Part shown: positions 49,066-59,424 of the stretch, piece after piece
Layout of the letters: each line of letters starts with the position of its first letter
How positions within the stretch are numbered: the first letter of the stretch is position 1
NCBI RefSeq assembly: GCF_900167915.1
Contig: NZ_FUYM01000003.1
Span: forward strand, 434,001-498,000
Direction of reading: 5' to 3'
Length of the DNA stretch: 64,000 bases
Origin: Rhizorhabdus histidinilytica
GTDB lineage: Bacteria; Pseudomonadota; Alphaproteobacteria; Sphingomonadales; Sphingomonadaceae
Program-made: the position numbers and the translations under genes
The notes under the pieces: generated by a model
Databases searched by the model: none
What the model was told of the DNA's origin: nothing
What the model saw: the letters and a program-made list of their open reading frames with translations, nothing else

Positions 49066-49377
49066 TTAGGCCAGTTTGATCTCGACATCAACACCCGCGG
49101 CGAGATCGAGCTTCATCAGCGCGTCGACGGTCTGCGGGGTGGGCTGCACGATGTCCAGCAGCCGCTTGTAGGTCCGCACCTCGAACTGCTCGCGCGACTT
49201 CTTGTCGATGTGCGGGCCGCGGTTCACGGTGAACTTCTCGATGCGGGTGGGCAACGGGATCGGACCACGGATGAGCGCGCCGGTACGGCGGGCGGTATCG
49301 GCGATGTCGCCGGTAGCCTGATCGAGCACACGATGGTCGAATGCCTTCAGGCGAATACGGATATTCTGCGTTTCCAT
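49066..49377 (-). CDS. rpsJ: 30S ribosomal protein S10
   Basis: 103 residues. [19 protein letters not shown] and [20 protein letters not shown] are conserved. It also acts as NusE in antitermination. It is separated from tuf by 117 nt with a hairpin and from rplC by 280 nt with a terminator. Confidence 0.98.
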   Translation of the reverse strand: METQNIRIRLKAFDHRVLDQATGDIADTARRTGALIRGPIPLPTRIEKFTVNRGPHIDKKSREQFEVRTYKRLLDIVQPTPQTVDALMKLDLAAGVDVEIKLA

Positions 49378-49447
49378 GTCCTACACCGATGCGAAAGAGC
49401 CGTGCGGCAATAGTGCCGCTTTCCAACCTATAATCAACAAAAGCGAA

Positions 49448-49475
49448 CCGGCCGACCCCCGAGGGGGCCGGCCGG
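49448..49475 (-). terminator. Hairpin after tuf
   Basis: A 13-bp stem with one mismatch (CCGGCCGACCCCC / GGGGGCCGGCCGG, loop GA), about 20 nt after the tuf stop. On the minus strand it is followed by TTCGCTTTTGTTG, a weak U tract. It probably gives partial termination before rpsJ. Confidence 0.65.
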
Positions 49476-49494
49476 CCCGTTTGAACGCGCTATA

Positions 49495-50685
49495 TTACTT
49501 CGCGATCGAGCTGACAACCCCGGCACCGACGGTGCGGCCGCCTTCACGGATCGAGAAGCGAAGGCCCTCTTCCATGGCGATCGGGGCGATGAGCTTGACG
49601 CCGAGCTTCACGTTGTCGCCGGGCATGACCATCTCGGTGCCGGCGGGCAGCTCGACGGTGCCGGTGACGTCCGTGGTACGGAAGTAGAACTGCGGACGAT
49701 AGTTGGCGAAGAACGGCGTGTGACGGCCACCCTCTTCCTTCGACAGCACGTAGACTTCCGACGAGAACTCGGTGTGCGGGGTGATCGAGCCCGGCTTGGC
49801 GAGAACCTGGCCGCGCTCGACTTCCTCACGGCCGACGCCGCGGAGCAGCGCGCCGATGTTGTCGCCGGCCTGGCCGCTGTCGAGCAGCTTGCGGAACATC
49901 TCGACGCCCGTGACGGTGGTCTTGCGGGTGTCCTTGATGCCGACGATCTCGACTTCCTCGCCGACCTTGACCATGCCGGTCTCGACGCGGCCGGTGACGA
50001 CGGTGCCGCGGCCCGAGATCGAGAACACGTCTTCGATCGGCATCAGGAACGGCTTGTCGAGCGGACGCTCGGGCTGCGGGATGTACGAGTCGACGGCGGC
50101 CATCAGCTCGAGGACGGCATTGCGGCCGATCTCGTCGTTGGTGCCATCGAGCGCCTTGACGGCCGAACCCTTGATGACGGGGATGTCGTCGCCCGGGAAC
50201 TCGTAGGACGACAGCAGCTCGCGGACCTCGAGCTCGACGAGCTCCAGGATCTCGGGATCGTCGACGAGGTCGACCTTGTTCATGAACACGACGAGCGCCG
50301 GAACGCCGACCTGACGGGCGAGCAGGATGTGCTCGCGGGTCTGCGGCATCGGGCCGTCGGTGGCCGAGACGACGAGGATGCCGCCGTCCATCTGCGCGGC
50401 GCCGGTGATCATGTTCTTCACATAGTCGGCGTGGCCCGGGCAGTCGACGTGCGCATAGTGGCGCTGCTCGGTCTCATACTCGACGTGCGCGGTCGAGATG
50501 GTGATGCCGCGCTCGCGCTCCTCGGGAGCCTTGTCGATGTTGGCATAGTCGACGAAGGTCGCGCCGCCGGTCTCGGCGAGGACCTTGGTGATGGCTGCCG
50601 TGAGCGACGTCTTGCCATGGTCGACGTGGCCGATGGTGCCGATATTGCAGTGCGGCTTGGTCCGCTCAAACTTAGCCTTAGCCAT
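49495..50685 (-). CDS. tuf: Elongation factor Tu
   Basis: 396 residues. [15 protein letters not shown] (G1), [12 protein letters not shown] (G3) and NKVDLVDD (G4) are present. It delivers aminoacyl-tRNA to the ribosome. Only one tuf copy is in the window. An AAGAGG ribosome site lies 7 nt before the ATG. Confidence 0.99.
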   Translation of the reverse strand: MAKAKFERTKPHCNIGTIGHVDHGKTSLTAAITKVLAETGGATFVDYANIDKAPEERERGITISTAHVEYETEQRHYAHVDCPGHADYVKNMITGAAQMDGGILVVSATDGPMPQTREHILLARQVGVPALVVFMNKVDLVDDPEILELVELEVRELLSSYEFPGDDIPVIKGSAVKALDGTNDEIGRNAVLELMAAVDSYIPQPERPLDKPFLMPIEDVFSISGRGTVVTGRVETGMVKVGEEVEIVGIKDTRKTTVTGVEMFRKLLDSGQAGDNIGALLRGVGREEVERGQVLAKPGSITPHTEFSSEVYVLSKEEGGRHTPFFANYRPQFYFRTTDVTGTVELPAGTEMVMPGDNVKLGVKLIAPIAMEEGLRFSIREGGRTVGAGVVSSIAK

Positions 50686-50761
50686 TTTTTGCCTCTTCTC
50701 TTCGAATCAATTGCCGGACGCGCCGCCCGATGCGGACGCGCCCATAACCACAAATTACCGA

Positions 50762-52834
<2,073 letters not shown>

Positions 52835-52950
52835 GATCTTAAACTCCGATGTCGGGGAAGGGCCTTGCCGACCCGGCACCGACGATATGGGAACGGACTG
52901 TTACACTTTCGAGCCCGCCCCATGCGGAGCGGGCCCGAAGCGCGTCGCTG

Positions 52951-53421
52951 TTACCAGCGATAGTGCGAGAAGGCGCGGTTCGCCTCGGCCATGCGGTGCG
53001 TATCCTCACGCTTCTTGACCGCATTGCCACGGTTGTTCGCAGCATCCAGCAGCTCGCCCGACAGGCGGCCGGCCATGGTGTGCTCCGACCGCGCGCGGGC
53101 GGCCGAGATCAGCCAGCGGATGGCGAGCGCCTGCGAACGGTCCGGACGGACCTCGACCGGGACCTGGTAGGTCGCACCGCCGACGCGGCGGCTGCGGACC
53201 TCGATGCCCGGCTTCACATTGTTGAGCGCTTCATGGAAGACGCCCAGCGGCTCGCGCTTGGCGCGGGCTTCGATGGTTTCGAGAGCGCCATAGACGATGC
53301 CTTCGGCGACGGACTTCTTGCCGTCGAGCATGACGCTGTTCATGAACTTGCTGAGCACGACATCCCCGAACTTCGGGTCGGGAAGGATTTCGCGCTTTTC
53401 GGGGCGGCGACGACGAGCCAT
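52951..53421 (-). CDS. rpsG: 30S ribosomal protein S7
   Basis: 156 residues. [20 protein letters not shown] and [18 protein letters not shown] are the S7 signature. It starts 13 nt after rpsL. Confidence 0.98.
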   Translation of the reverse strand: MARRRRPEKREILPDPKFGDVVLSKFMNSVMLDGKKSVAEGIVYGALETIEARAKREPLGVFHEALNNVKPGIEVRSRRVGGATYQVPVEVRPDRSQALAIRWLISAARARSEHTMAGRLSGELLDAANNRGNAVKKREDTHRMAEANRAFSHYRW

Positions 53422-53434
53422 TTCGATCTACCTC

Positions 53435-53806
53435 TTACTTGGGACGCTTGGCGCCGTACTTCGAACGGCTCTGCTTGCGATCCTTGACACCCTGCGTGTC
53501 GAGCACGCCGCGGAGAACGTGATAGCGCACGCCCGGAAGGTCGCGCACACGGCCGCCGCGGATCAGGACCACCGAGTGCTCCTGGAGGTTATGGCCTTCG
53601 CCCGGAATGTAGCTGATCACTTCGCGGCTGTTGGTCAGGCGGACCTTGGCCACCTTGCGCAGCGCCGAGTTCGGCTTCTTCGGGGTCGTCGTGTAGACGC
53701 GCGTGCAAACGCCGCGCTTCTGCGGGTTCTTTTCCATCGCAGGGACCTTCGACTTGGCCTTCTGCGGTTCGCGACCCTTGCGGATCAGCTGGTTGATCGT
53801 CGGCAT
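53435..53806 (-). CDS. rpsL: 30S ribosomal protein S12, natural Arg88
   Basis: 123 residues from [13 protein letters not shown], with GAAGGG 6 nt upstream. The decoding loop [13 protein letters not shown] has Lys43 as in sensitive bacteria. The second loop reads [13 protein letters not shown], so residue 88 (codon at 53543-53545) is Arg where E. coli has Lys. Lys-to-Arg at this position is a known streptomycin-resistance change. First gene of the str block; its promoter lies in 53807-54075. Confidence 0.98.
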
Positions 53807-54075
53807 GAAGCCCTTCACCTCTAAGAGTTACTTTACCGATGCCCGAATCGCCTTCCGCCGCCCGTTGCCGGACAAGCGGAAATGCACGAAGGCCCCGGCG
53901 GTCTCTTGCGACCTCCCGGGCCATCACACGCATCGGCAATGTTCAAGCGCCCCAGCGCCGGCGGACCGGCCTCGGGCAGGGCGCGCCTATAGAGAAGGAG
54001 TCGGGTCGGGTCAACCGGTGGAACCGCCGGATTTTGGCAGCCGTTGTCTCTGCGACCGATCGAAAGGCCCTTGCC

Positions 54076-54417
54076 ATGCGTCGCCCGATTCTCGCCCTCC
54101 TCCTCACCGCCCTCCCCGCGGCCGCCGGCGCGGCCAGCTTCGACTGCGCCCGTGCGCGCCTGGCCGACGAACGGGCGGTCTGTGCGAGCCGCGCGCTCAA
54201 CGATCGCGACGTGAGGATGGCGGTGCTCTACGGCCTCGACCTGCGCTTCGTCCCGATGGGCTCGCGCGACGTGCTGCGCCGCGAACAGGCCGCCTGGCTC
54301 ACCCGGCGCCGGGCGTGCGGCGCGAACCGGGTCTGTCTCGCCCGCGCCTATGACCGGCGCATCGCCGAACTACAGGCCGTGATCGACGAACGGGTCTATC
54401 CGCACGGGCCGTTCTAG
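54076..54417 (+). CDS. LprI-like (DUF1311) secreted protein
   Basis: 113 residues from the ATG at 54076, with GAAAGG 9 nt upstream. A signal peptide (about 1-20) is followed by SFDCARARLADERAVCAS, later RACGANRVCLARAYDRRIAEL. Four Cys can make two disulfides, as in the lysozyme-inhibitor LprI family. It is divergent from rpsL. Its stop overlaps that of cutA within CTAG. Its role is probably periplasmic; inhibitor activity is not proven by sequence. Confidence 0.82.
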   Translation: MRRPILALLLTALPAAAGAASFDCARARLADERAVCASRALNDRDVRMAVLYGLDLRFVPMGSRDVLRREQAAWLTRRRACGANRVCLARAYDRRIAELQAVIDERVYPHGPF

Positions 54418-54734
54418 CCCGCCTCCCCCGCCTCCCCCGTCTCCGCCGCCACCCAGCCGGCATAGTCCGCCGATGCCTCGGCCGACAGCATGACGATCTC
54501 GGGCAGCGCATAGCCGTGGAGCGCCTTGATCCGCGCCTCGACCCGCTCGGCCAGCGCGGCGCGGGTCTTGGCCTGGAGCTGCCATTCCTCGGCCCGCTCG
54601 ATCGCGCCCTGCCAGCGATAGACGCTGCGCATCGGCAGGATCTGCACGCAGGCCGCGAGCCGCTCCCCGACCAGCGCCTCGGCGATCCGCTCGGCCTCGG
54701 CCGCCGAGCCGCAACTGGTGAGGACGAGGATCAT
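54414..54734 (-). CDS. cutA: Divalent cation tolerance protein CutA
   Basis: 106 residues. ERLAACVQILPMRSVYRWQG and LHGYALPEIVMLSAE are the CutA1 trimer signature. It is linked to copper and other metal tolerance, though its mechanism is unclear. Its start overlaps the stop of the cation diffusion facilitator gene (ATGA), so the two form an operon. Confidence 0.93.
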   Translation of the reverse strand: MILVLTSCGSAAEAERIAEALVGERLAACVQILPMRSVYRWQGAIERAEEWQLQAKTRAALAERVEARIKALHGYALPEIVMLSAEASADYAGWVAAETGEAGEAG

Positions 54735-55666
54735 GGCTGCTCCGGGGGCTGTTCCGGCGGCTTCGCCTGCGGCTTGATATAGATGGCGCGCAGCGACGGC
54801 CAGCGCGCGCGCAGCTCCGCCTCGGCCTCGGCGATCATCGCTTCGATCCGGCCGACCGGCACCTCATCCTCGAAGTCCACCGCGAGACCGAGGAAGATGT
54901 TCTGCGGGCCAATATGGACGGTGGTGATCTCGTTGACTCCGGTCACTTCGGGACGGCGATCGACCGCGGCGCGCACGGCCGCCTCCAGCTCCGGGTCGGC
55001 CGGCTCACCGATCAGCAGGTCCTTCGACTCGCGCGCCAGCGCGAGTGCGACGCCGGCCAGCGCGAGGCCGATGATGATCGAGGCGACGCCGTCCCAGCGT
55101 GCGTCGCCGGTCAGCAGGCTCAGGGTGATACCGCCACCGGCGACGAACAGGCCGAACATCGCCGCCGAATCCTCGAACAGGACGATGAAGCTCGGCGGGT
55201 CCTTCGACCGGCGGACGGCTTCCCACCAGCCCTGCTCGCCCTTGGCCGCCCCGAACTCGCGCACCGCGATGCCCCAGCTCGCCCCTTCGAGCAGCAGCGA
55301 CAGCGCGAGTACGGCATAATTGATCCACGGCATCCGGATCGGTTCAGGGTCCAGGATGTGGAGGACGCCTTCGTAAATCGACAGCCCAGCGCCGGTCGAG
55401 AAGATCAGGATCGCGACGACGAAGCTCCAGAAATAGAGCTCGCGGCCATAGCCGAGGGGATGGCGCTCGTCGGGAGGCCGGCTCGACCGCTTCTGTCCGT
55501 AGAGCAGCAGAAGTTGGTTGAGGCTGTCGACGACCGAGTGGAAGCCTTCGGTCAGCATCGCCGAGGACCCGGTGATCGCTGCGGCGACGAACTTGGCCAC
55601 CGCGATGCCGAGATTGGCGGCCAGTGCGGCAAAGAGGATCAGCCGGCTCTCGGGCGGTTCGGTCAT
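54731..55666 (-). CDS. Cation diffusion facilitator family transporter
   Basis: 311 residues from the ATG at 55666 (MTEPPESRLILF). It has about five or six membrane helices. HSVVDSLNQLLLLYG in helix 2 carries the HxxxD metal site, and FEDSAAMFG in helix 5 another Asp. The cytoplasmic C-terminal domain (VHIGPQNIFLGLAVDFED) is present and ends in a Pro-rich tail (PPEQPPEQP). It would export zinc or another divalent cation from the cytoplasm by proton exchange. It is coupled to cutA. Confidence 0.92.
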   Translation of the reverse strand: MTEPPESRLILFAALAANLGIAVAKFVAAAITGSSAMLTEGFHSVVDSLNQLLLLYGQKRSSRPPDERHPLGYGRELYFWSFVVAILIFSTGAGLSIYEGVLHILDPEPIRMPWINYAVLALSLLLEGASWGIAVREFGAAKGEQGWWEAVRRSKDPPSFIVLFEDSAAMFGLFVAGGGITLSLLTGDARWDGVASIIIGLALAGVALALARESKDLLIGEPADPELEAAVRAAVDRRPEVTGVNEITTVHIGPQNIFLGLAVDFEDEVPVGRIEAMIAEAEAELRARWPSLRAIYIKPQAKPPEQPPEQP

Positions 55667-55824
55667 CGGTTCCCTGTCGATTGCGGCCGGCGCGCGACAA
55701 TACCCCCTTTCCACTGGCGGAACGAGCCACAACTTTCCTTGGTTCCGCTCCCCGGAATTTCGCTGGGCGAGGGATCGGCGAGGCGGCCTCGATCGTTCTT
55801 CTGCTATCGTCACGGAGGCTCGTC

Positions 55825-57105
55825 ATGTCGCGTAACGACACCCGATCCGTCCCGGCCGGCAGACCGTCGAGCCGGGCTTTCGCCCGCCCCCGCCGGAAGG
55901 GTCCCGGTCTCGGCCATTGGCTGGCCGCCCTGCCGCTGGTCGCCGTCGCCTGCATCACCTTCGGCGGCCGCGCGCCCGCCGGAATGTCGTCGCCCGAAAG
56001 CGTCGCCGCCGCGCCCGACGAAATGCCCGGCCGATGGTCTATCGGGAACGCCCGCGACCTCATCTCCGTCATCGAGGAATCTACCGAGGAGGGGCTGAAT
56101 CCGGCAGACTACAATATCGACGCCCTGCACGCCGCCGTCGCCGCGAAGCAGAAGGGTCCCGCACTCGACGCGCTCGCCACCGCCTCGGCGCTGCGGATCG
56201 CGCACGATTACGCCAATGGCCGGATCGACGACAAGGCGGCGCTCGGTTGGTACATCGACCCGCCCACCGATCCCAACCGGATCGCCGCCGGCCTTGCCGA
56301 GGCTCTCGACCATGGCCGGCTCGGCTCATGGCTGCGCGGCCTGCTGCCCGACAACGAACAATATCGCGCGCTCAAGGCCGCCTATGCCGACGCGCGCGGC
56401 GACGAGGCGCTGCGCGGCCAGCTCCGCGCCAATCTCGAACGCTGGCGCTGGATGCCGCGCGAGCTCGGCGATCGCTACATCTATGTCAACGTCCCCAGCT
56501 ATCGCCTCTCGGTGATCAGCGGCGGAATCGAGGAGGCCAGCTACAATGTCGTGGTCGGGGCGCCCAAGACCCCGACGCCGCAGCTCCAGCTCTACGCCCA
56601 GTCGGTGGTCGCCAACCCGGGCTGGACGGTGCCACAGAGCATCATCAAGGCGGGCGGCATGCGCGGCAAGGGCTTCCGCTGGACCCGCAATGCGGACGGC
56701 AGCGTTTCGGCCTGGCAGGCGCCAGGGCCAAGCAACGCGCTTGGCCGGATCAAGATCGACATGCCGAACCCGCACGCCATCTACCTTCATGACACGCCCA
56801 ACCGAGCGGTCTTCGCGCGCCAGAACCGCGCGCTCAGCCATGGCTGCATCCGGGTCGAGAATATCGAGGAGCTCGCCGCGATGCTCCAGGGCGGCGACGG
56901 CCTCGACGAGGCGCTGGCGGATCCCCGCAAGACGAAGGTCCTCCAACTCGAACGGAGCGTGCCCGTCTACCTCGTCTATTTCACCGCGCAGGCCGATCCG
57001 GACGGCACCGTCCGCTCGGTCGGCGATCCCTACGGACGCGACAAGGCGCTGCTTGCGAAGCTGGGCGCGGCGATGGAAGGGGAACTCCAGGTCGCGGGTC
57101 GCTGA
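55825..57105 (+). CDS. L,D-transpeptidase (YcbB/LdtD-like)
   Basis: 426 residues from the ATG at 55825, with GGAGG 6 nt upstream. It has a basic N-terminus and one membrane or signal segment (WLAALPLVAVACITF). A scaffold domain with EEGLNPADYNIDAL follows, and the YkuD domain has HDTPNRAVFARQNRALSHGC, with Cys341 in SHGCIRV. It makes 3-3 cross-links in periplasmic peptidoglycan, using tetrapeptide donors. It is shorter than E. coli LdtD, and I see no clear peptidoglycan-binding repeat. It is divergent from the cation diffusion facilitator gene. Confidence 0.9.
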   Translation: MSRNDTRSVPAGRPSSRAFARPRRKGPGLGHWLAALPLVAVACITFGGRAPAGMSSPESVAAAPDEMPGRWSIGNARDLISVIEESTEEGLNPADYNIDALHAAVAAKQKGPALDALATASALRIAHDYANGRIDDKAALGWYIDPPTDPNRIAAGLAEALDHGRLGSWLRGLLPDNEQYRALKAAYADARGDEALRGQLRANLERWRWMPRELGDRYIYVNVPSYRLSVISGGIEEASYNVVVGAPKTPTPQLQLYAQSVVANPGWTVPQSIIKAGGMRGKGFRWTRNADGSVSAWQAPGPSNALGRIKIDMPNPHAIYLHDTPNRAVFARQNRALSHGCIRVENIEELAAMLQGGDGLDEALADPRKTKVLQLERSVPVYLVYFTAQADPDGTVRSVGDPYGRDKALLAKLGAAMEGELQVAGR

Positions 57106-57248
57106 CAGGCCGACCGTCGGCGCCGCAGCGATGAACCGTGCAAAGTCCACGCCCGATGTGGCGTGGCGCCGGAACAAATGCCCAGTCAGCCAATGAAATG
57201 GTAAGCCTGCTCTGCTAAATAACGGACATAGTTCAGTTATAGAGCGGG

Positions 57249-57896
57249 TTGGGCATCTTGCGGAATATCATCGACACGCCGGTGAACCGGCGCGGATTGC
57301 TGGGTGCAGGGATTTTCGGCGGTCTGGCATTGGCGGCAGGCGGGACTTCGATCGCGGCCCCCCTTATCCCTGCACCGCGTCTCCGGCCCGAGGTCCGGGC
57401 TCGCGCGCTGGCCGCCATGAGCCGGCATATCGGCCGCATCAAGGTGCGCGACCTGATCGGCATCTGCGATTTCGACGATCCGTCCTCGGCGCCGCGTTTC
57501 CATCTTCTCGACGTCGCGTCGGGCAAGGTCGACAGCCTGCTCGTCGCCCATGGCCGCGGCTCCGATCCGTCGCACACCGGCTGGCTCCAGAAATTCTCCA
57601 ACGCGCCGGGATCGGCCGCCTCGTCGAGCGGTGCCTTCGTCACCGCCGAGGAATATTACGGCAACCATGGCCGCTCGCGCCGGATCGACGGGCTCGATCC
57701 CACCAACAGCAATGCCCGCGCCCGCGCGGTGGTGATCCACGGCGCCTGGTATGCCGAGCGCAAGATGATCGCGCAGCACGGCAAGCTGGGCCGTTCGGAG
57801 GGCTGCTTCGCCTTCGGGGAGAGCGATCTGGCACAGGTCATGGCGCGGCTCGGGCCGGGCCGCCTGATCTACGCCGACAAGCTCGACCGTGCCTAA
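57249..57896 (+). CDS. Murein L,D-transpeptidase catalytic domain protein (YkuD_2 type)
   Basis: 215 residues with a non-ATG start: TTG at 57249, with TTG at 57258 also possible. There is no ATG before the domain. NRRGLLGAGIFGGLALAAGG is a twin-arginine-like or Sec signal. The catalytic part has VIHGAWYAERKMIAQHG, then GRSEGCFAF with Cys186. This is the compact YkuD_2 group. It acts on periplasmic peptidoglycan or lipoprotein attachment. It is the second such enzyme in tandem with the YcbB-like gene. Confidence 0.85.
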   Translation: MGILRNIIDTPVNRRGLLGAGIFGGLALAAGGTSIAAPLIPAPRLRPEVRARALAAMSRHIGRIKVRDLIGICDFDDPSSAPRFHLLDVASGKVDSLLVAHGRGSDPSHTGWLQKFSNAPGSAASSSGAFVTAEEYYGNHGRSRRIDGLDPTNSNARARAVVIHGAWYAERKMIAQHGKLGRSEGCFAFGESDLAQVMARLGPGRLIYADKLDRA

Positions 57897-57998
57897 AATG
57901 AGTCGAAGCGCATGAATGGCCGCTTCAGGACGGCTGTCGCGATTCCGGAAAATGCTTTAGATTCAATCCTGTCTGGTCGATAAAGAGGGGACTGGATA

Positions 57999-58979
57999 GT
58001 GACTGGATCTGCGTTCGCACGATGGTTGGCCTGCCTGGCGCTGGCCTTGCCCATGTCCGTGATGCCTCTGCCCCTGGTGGTTTCCACGACGGCGCCGGCC
58101 GAAGCCGCCAGCCCGCTCGGCGCCCCGCGTTTCTCCGCGGTGCTGATGGACGCCGACACCAACGAAATCCTCTACGCCGAGCAACCGACCGCGATCCGCC
58201 ATCCGGCGTCGATCACCAAGGTGATGACGCTCTATCTGGTGTTCGACGCACTCGATGCCGGTCGGCTGAAACTCGACGACCGGGTGGTGATGTCGCCACT
58301 CGCCGCGAGCCAGCGGCCGTCCAAACTGGGCCTCGGTATCGGCCAGTCGCTGTCGGTGGCCGACGCGATCAGCGTCGTCGCGGTCAAGTCGGCCAACGAC
58401 GTCGCGGTGGCGCTGGCCGAGAAGATCGGCGGCACCGAAGCCAATTTCGCGCGGATGATGACCGCCAGGGCCCGCCAGCTCGGCATGCGCCAGACCGTCT
58501 TCGCCAATGCCAGCGGCCTGCCCAATCCGGGGCATTTCACCTCGGCGCAGGATATCGCCATCCTGTCGGCGGCGATGATCCGCAACCATCCGACCCGCTA
58601 TCACTGCTTCTCGGAGCAGAGCTTCAGCTACGGCAAGCTGCGGATGGCGAACCACAACAAGCTGCTGGGCAACGTCCCCGGCGTCGATGGCATCAAGACC
58701 GGCTTCACCAACGACAGCGGCTTCACCCTCACCGCCTCGGCGGTCCGCAACGGGCATCGGCTGATCGCCGTGGTGCTCGGCTCGCCGTCGGGCTGGCAGC
58801 GCGACCGCGACATCACCTCGCTGCTCAATGCCGGCTTCACCGCGCTCGAGATCCGCAGCGCCGGCCGGTCGGAGGACATGGCCGCACTGCTCTCCAGTTC
58901 GGGCTTCGCGCTCAACCGCAGTCTGCGCCCGCTTCCGCAGATCGCCGCGCTGCAGGTCGAGGAAGGCGATACCGAATAG
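57999..58979 (+). CDS. D-alanyl-D-alanine carboxypeptidase (PBP5/6 type)
   Basis: 326 residues with a GTG start at 57999 and AGAGGGG about 9 nt upstream. The signal peptide ends near APAEA. The serine-peptidase S11 motifs are SxxK (Ser71-Lys74 in ASITK), SxN (Ser131-Asn133) and KTG (233-235). It removes the terminal D-Ala from pentapeptides, making the tetrapeptides that L,D-transpeptidases use. The C-terminal PBP5_C domain seems reduced, with no clear amphipathic anchor. A terminator follows at 59049. Confidence 0.93.
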   Translation: MTGSAFARWLACLALALPMSVMPLPLVVSTTAPAEAASPLGAPRFSAVLMDADTNEILYAEQPTAIRHPASITKVMTLYLVFDALDAGRLKLDDRVVMSPLAASQRPSKLGLGIGQSLSVADAISVVAVKSANDVAVALAEKIGGTEANFARMMTARARQLGMRQTVFANASGLPNPGHFTSAQDIAILSAAMIRNHPTRYHCFSEQSFSYGKLRMANHNKLLGNVPGVDGIKTGFTNDSGFTLTASAVRNGHRLIAVVLGSPSGWQRDRDITSLLNAGFTALEIRSAGRSEDMAALLSSSGFALNRSLRPLPQIAALQVEEGDTE

Positions 58980-59048
58980 GGTTTCAAGTCCCTCCATCCC
59001 AGAGAGGGCACGCTCCTGCCGATGGGAGCGATATCGGGCGGGTAGCAT

Positions 59049-59076
59049 GGACGGGCCATCGCGCCCGTCCTTTTTC
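59049..59076 (+). terminator. Rho-independent terminator of the D,D-carboxypeptidase gene
   Basis: The stem GGACGGG / CCCGTCC with loop CCATCGCG is followed by TTTTTC. It lies 70 nt after the stop. Confidence 0.88.
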
Positions 59077-59093
59077 GTAGGCGTTCGGCTGGC

Positions 59094-59315
59094 TTATTGC
59101 AGGATGAAGCGGCGGCTCGGGGTCAAGCTCGGCGTGGCCGGGCGGAGCAGGTCGTCCAGCCGCTTCTGGAGATGGACGAGCAGGTCGCGTCCTGGCTGCG
59201 CCAGCTTGCCGGCCGGCTTCGGCCGCTGCGACAGCTCGCACGCGATCGCCTGATGGCCGCTCAAGATGGCGATCACCGCCAGTCCAGCCAGAATCGACAG
59301 TCTTCCCAAGCCCAA
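59094..59315 (-). CDS. Small secreted protein downstream of lpdA (probable TTG start)
   Basis: 73 residues from the TTG at 59315, chosen because GGGAGG lies 5 nt upstream. It then reads MGLGRLSILAGLAVIAILSG, a signal peptide, followed by a basic mature part ending TPSRRFILQ. A longer form from the ATG at 59420, only 4 nt after the lpdA stop, is possible. The family is not recognised. Confidence 0.5.
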   Translation of the reverse strand: MGLGRLSILAGLAVIAILSGHQAIACELSQRPKPAGKLAQPGRDLLVHLQKRLDDLLRPATPSLTPSRRFILQ

Positions 59316-59424
59316 GGCAGCCTCCCTGATGACGCCCGCGCGGGCGCGATCTCCGCGCCGCGCAGGCGTGCCAGACAAGCAATGATCGGCCAACCGCCGA
59401 TAGCAGTCGACAAACGACATGCCG

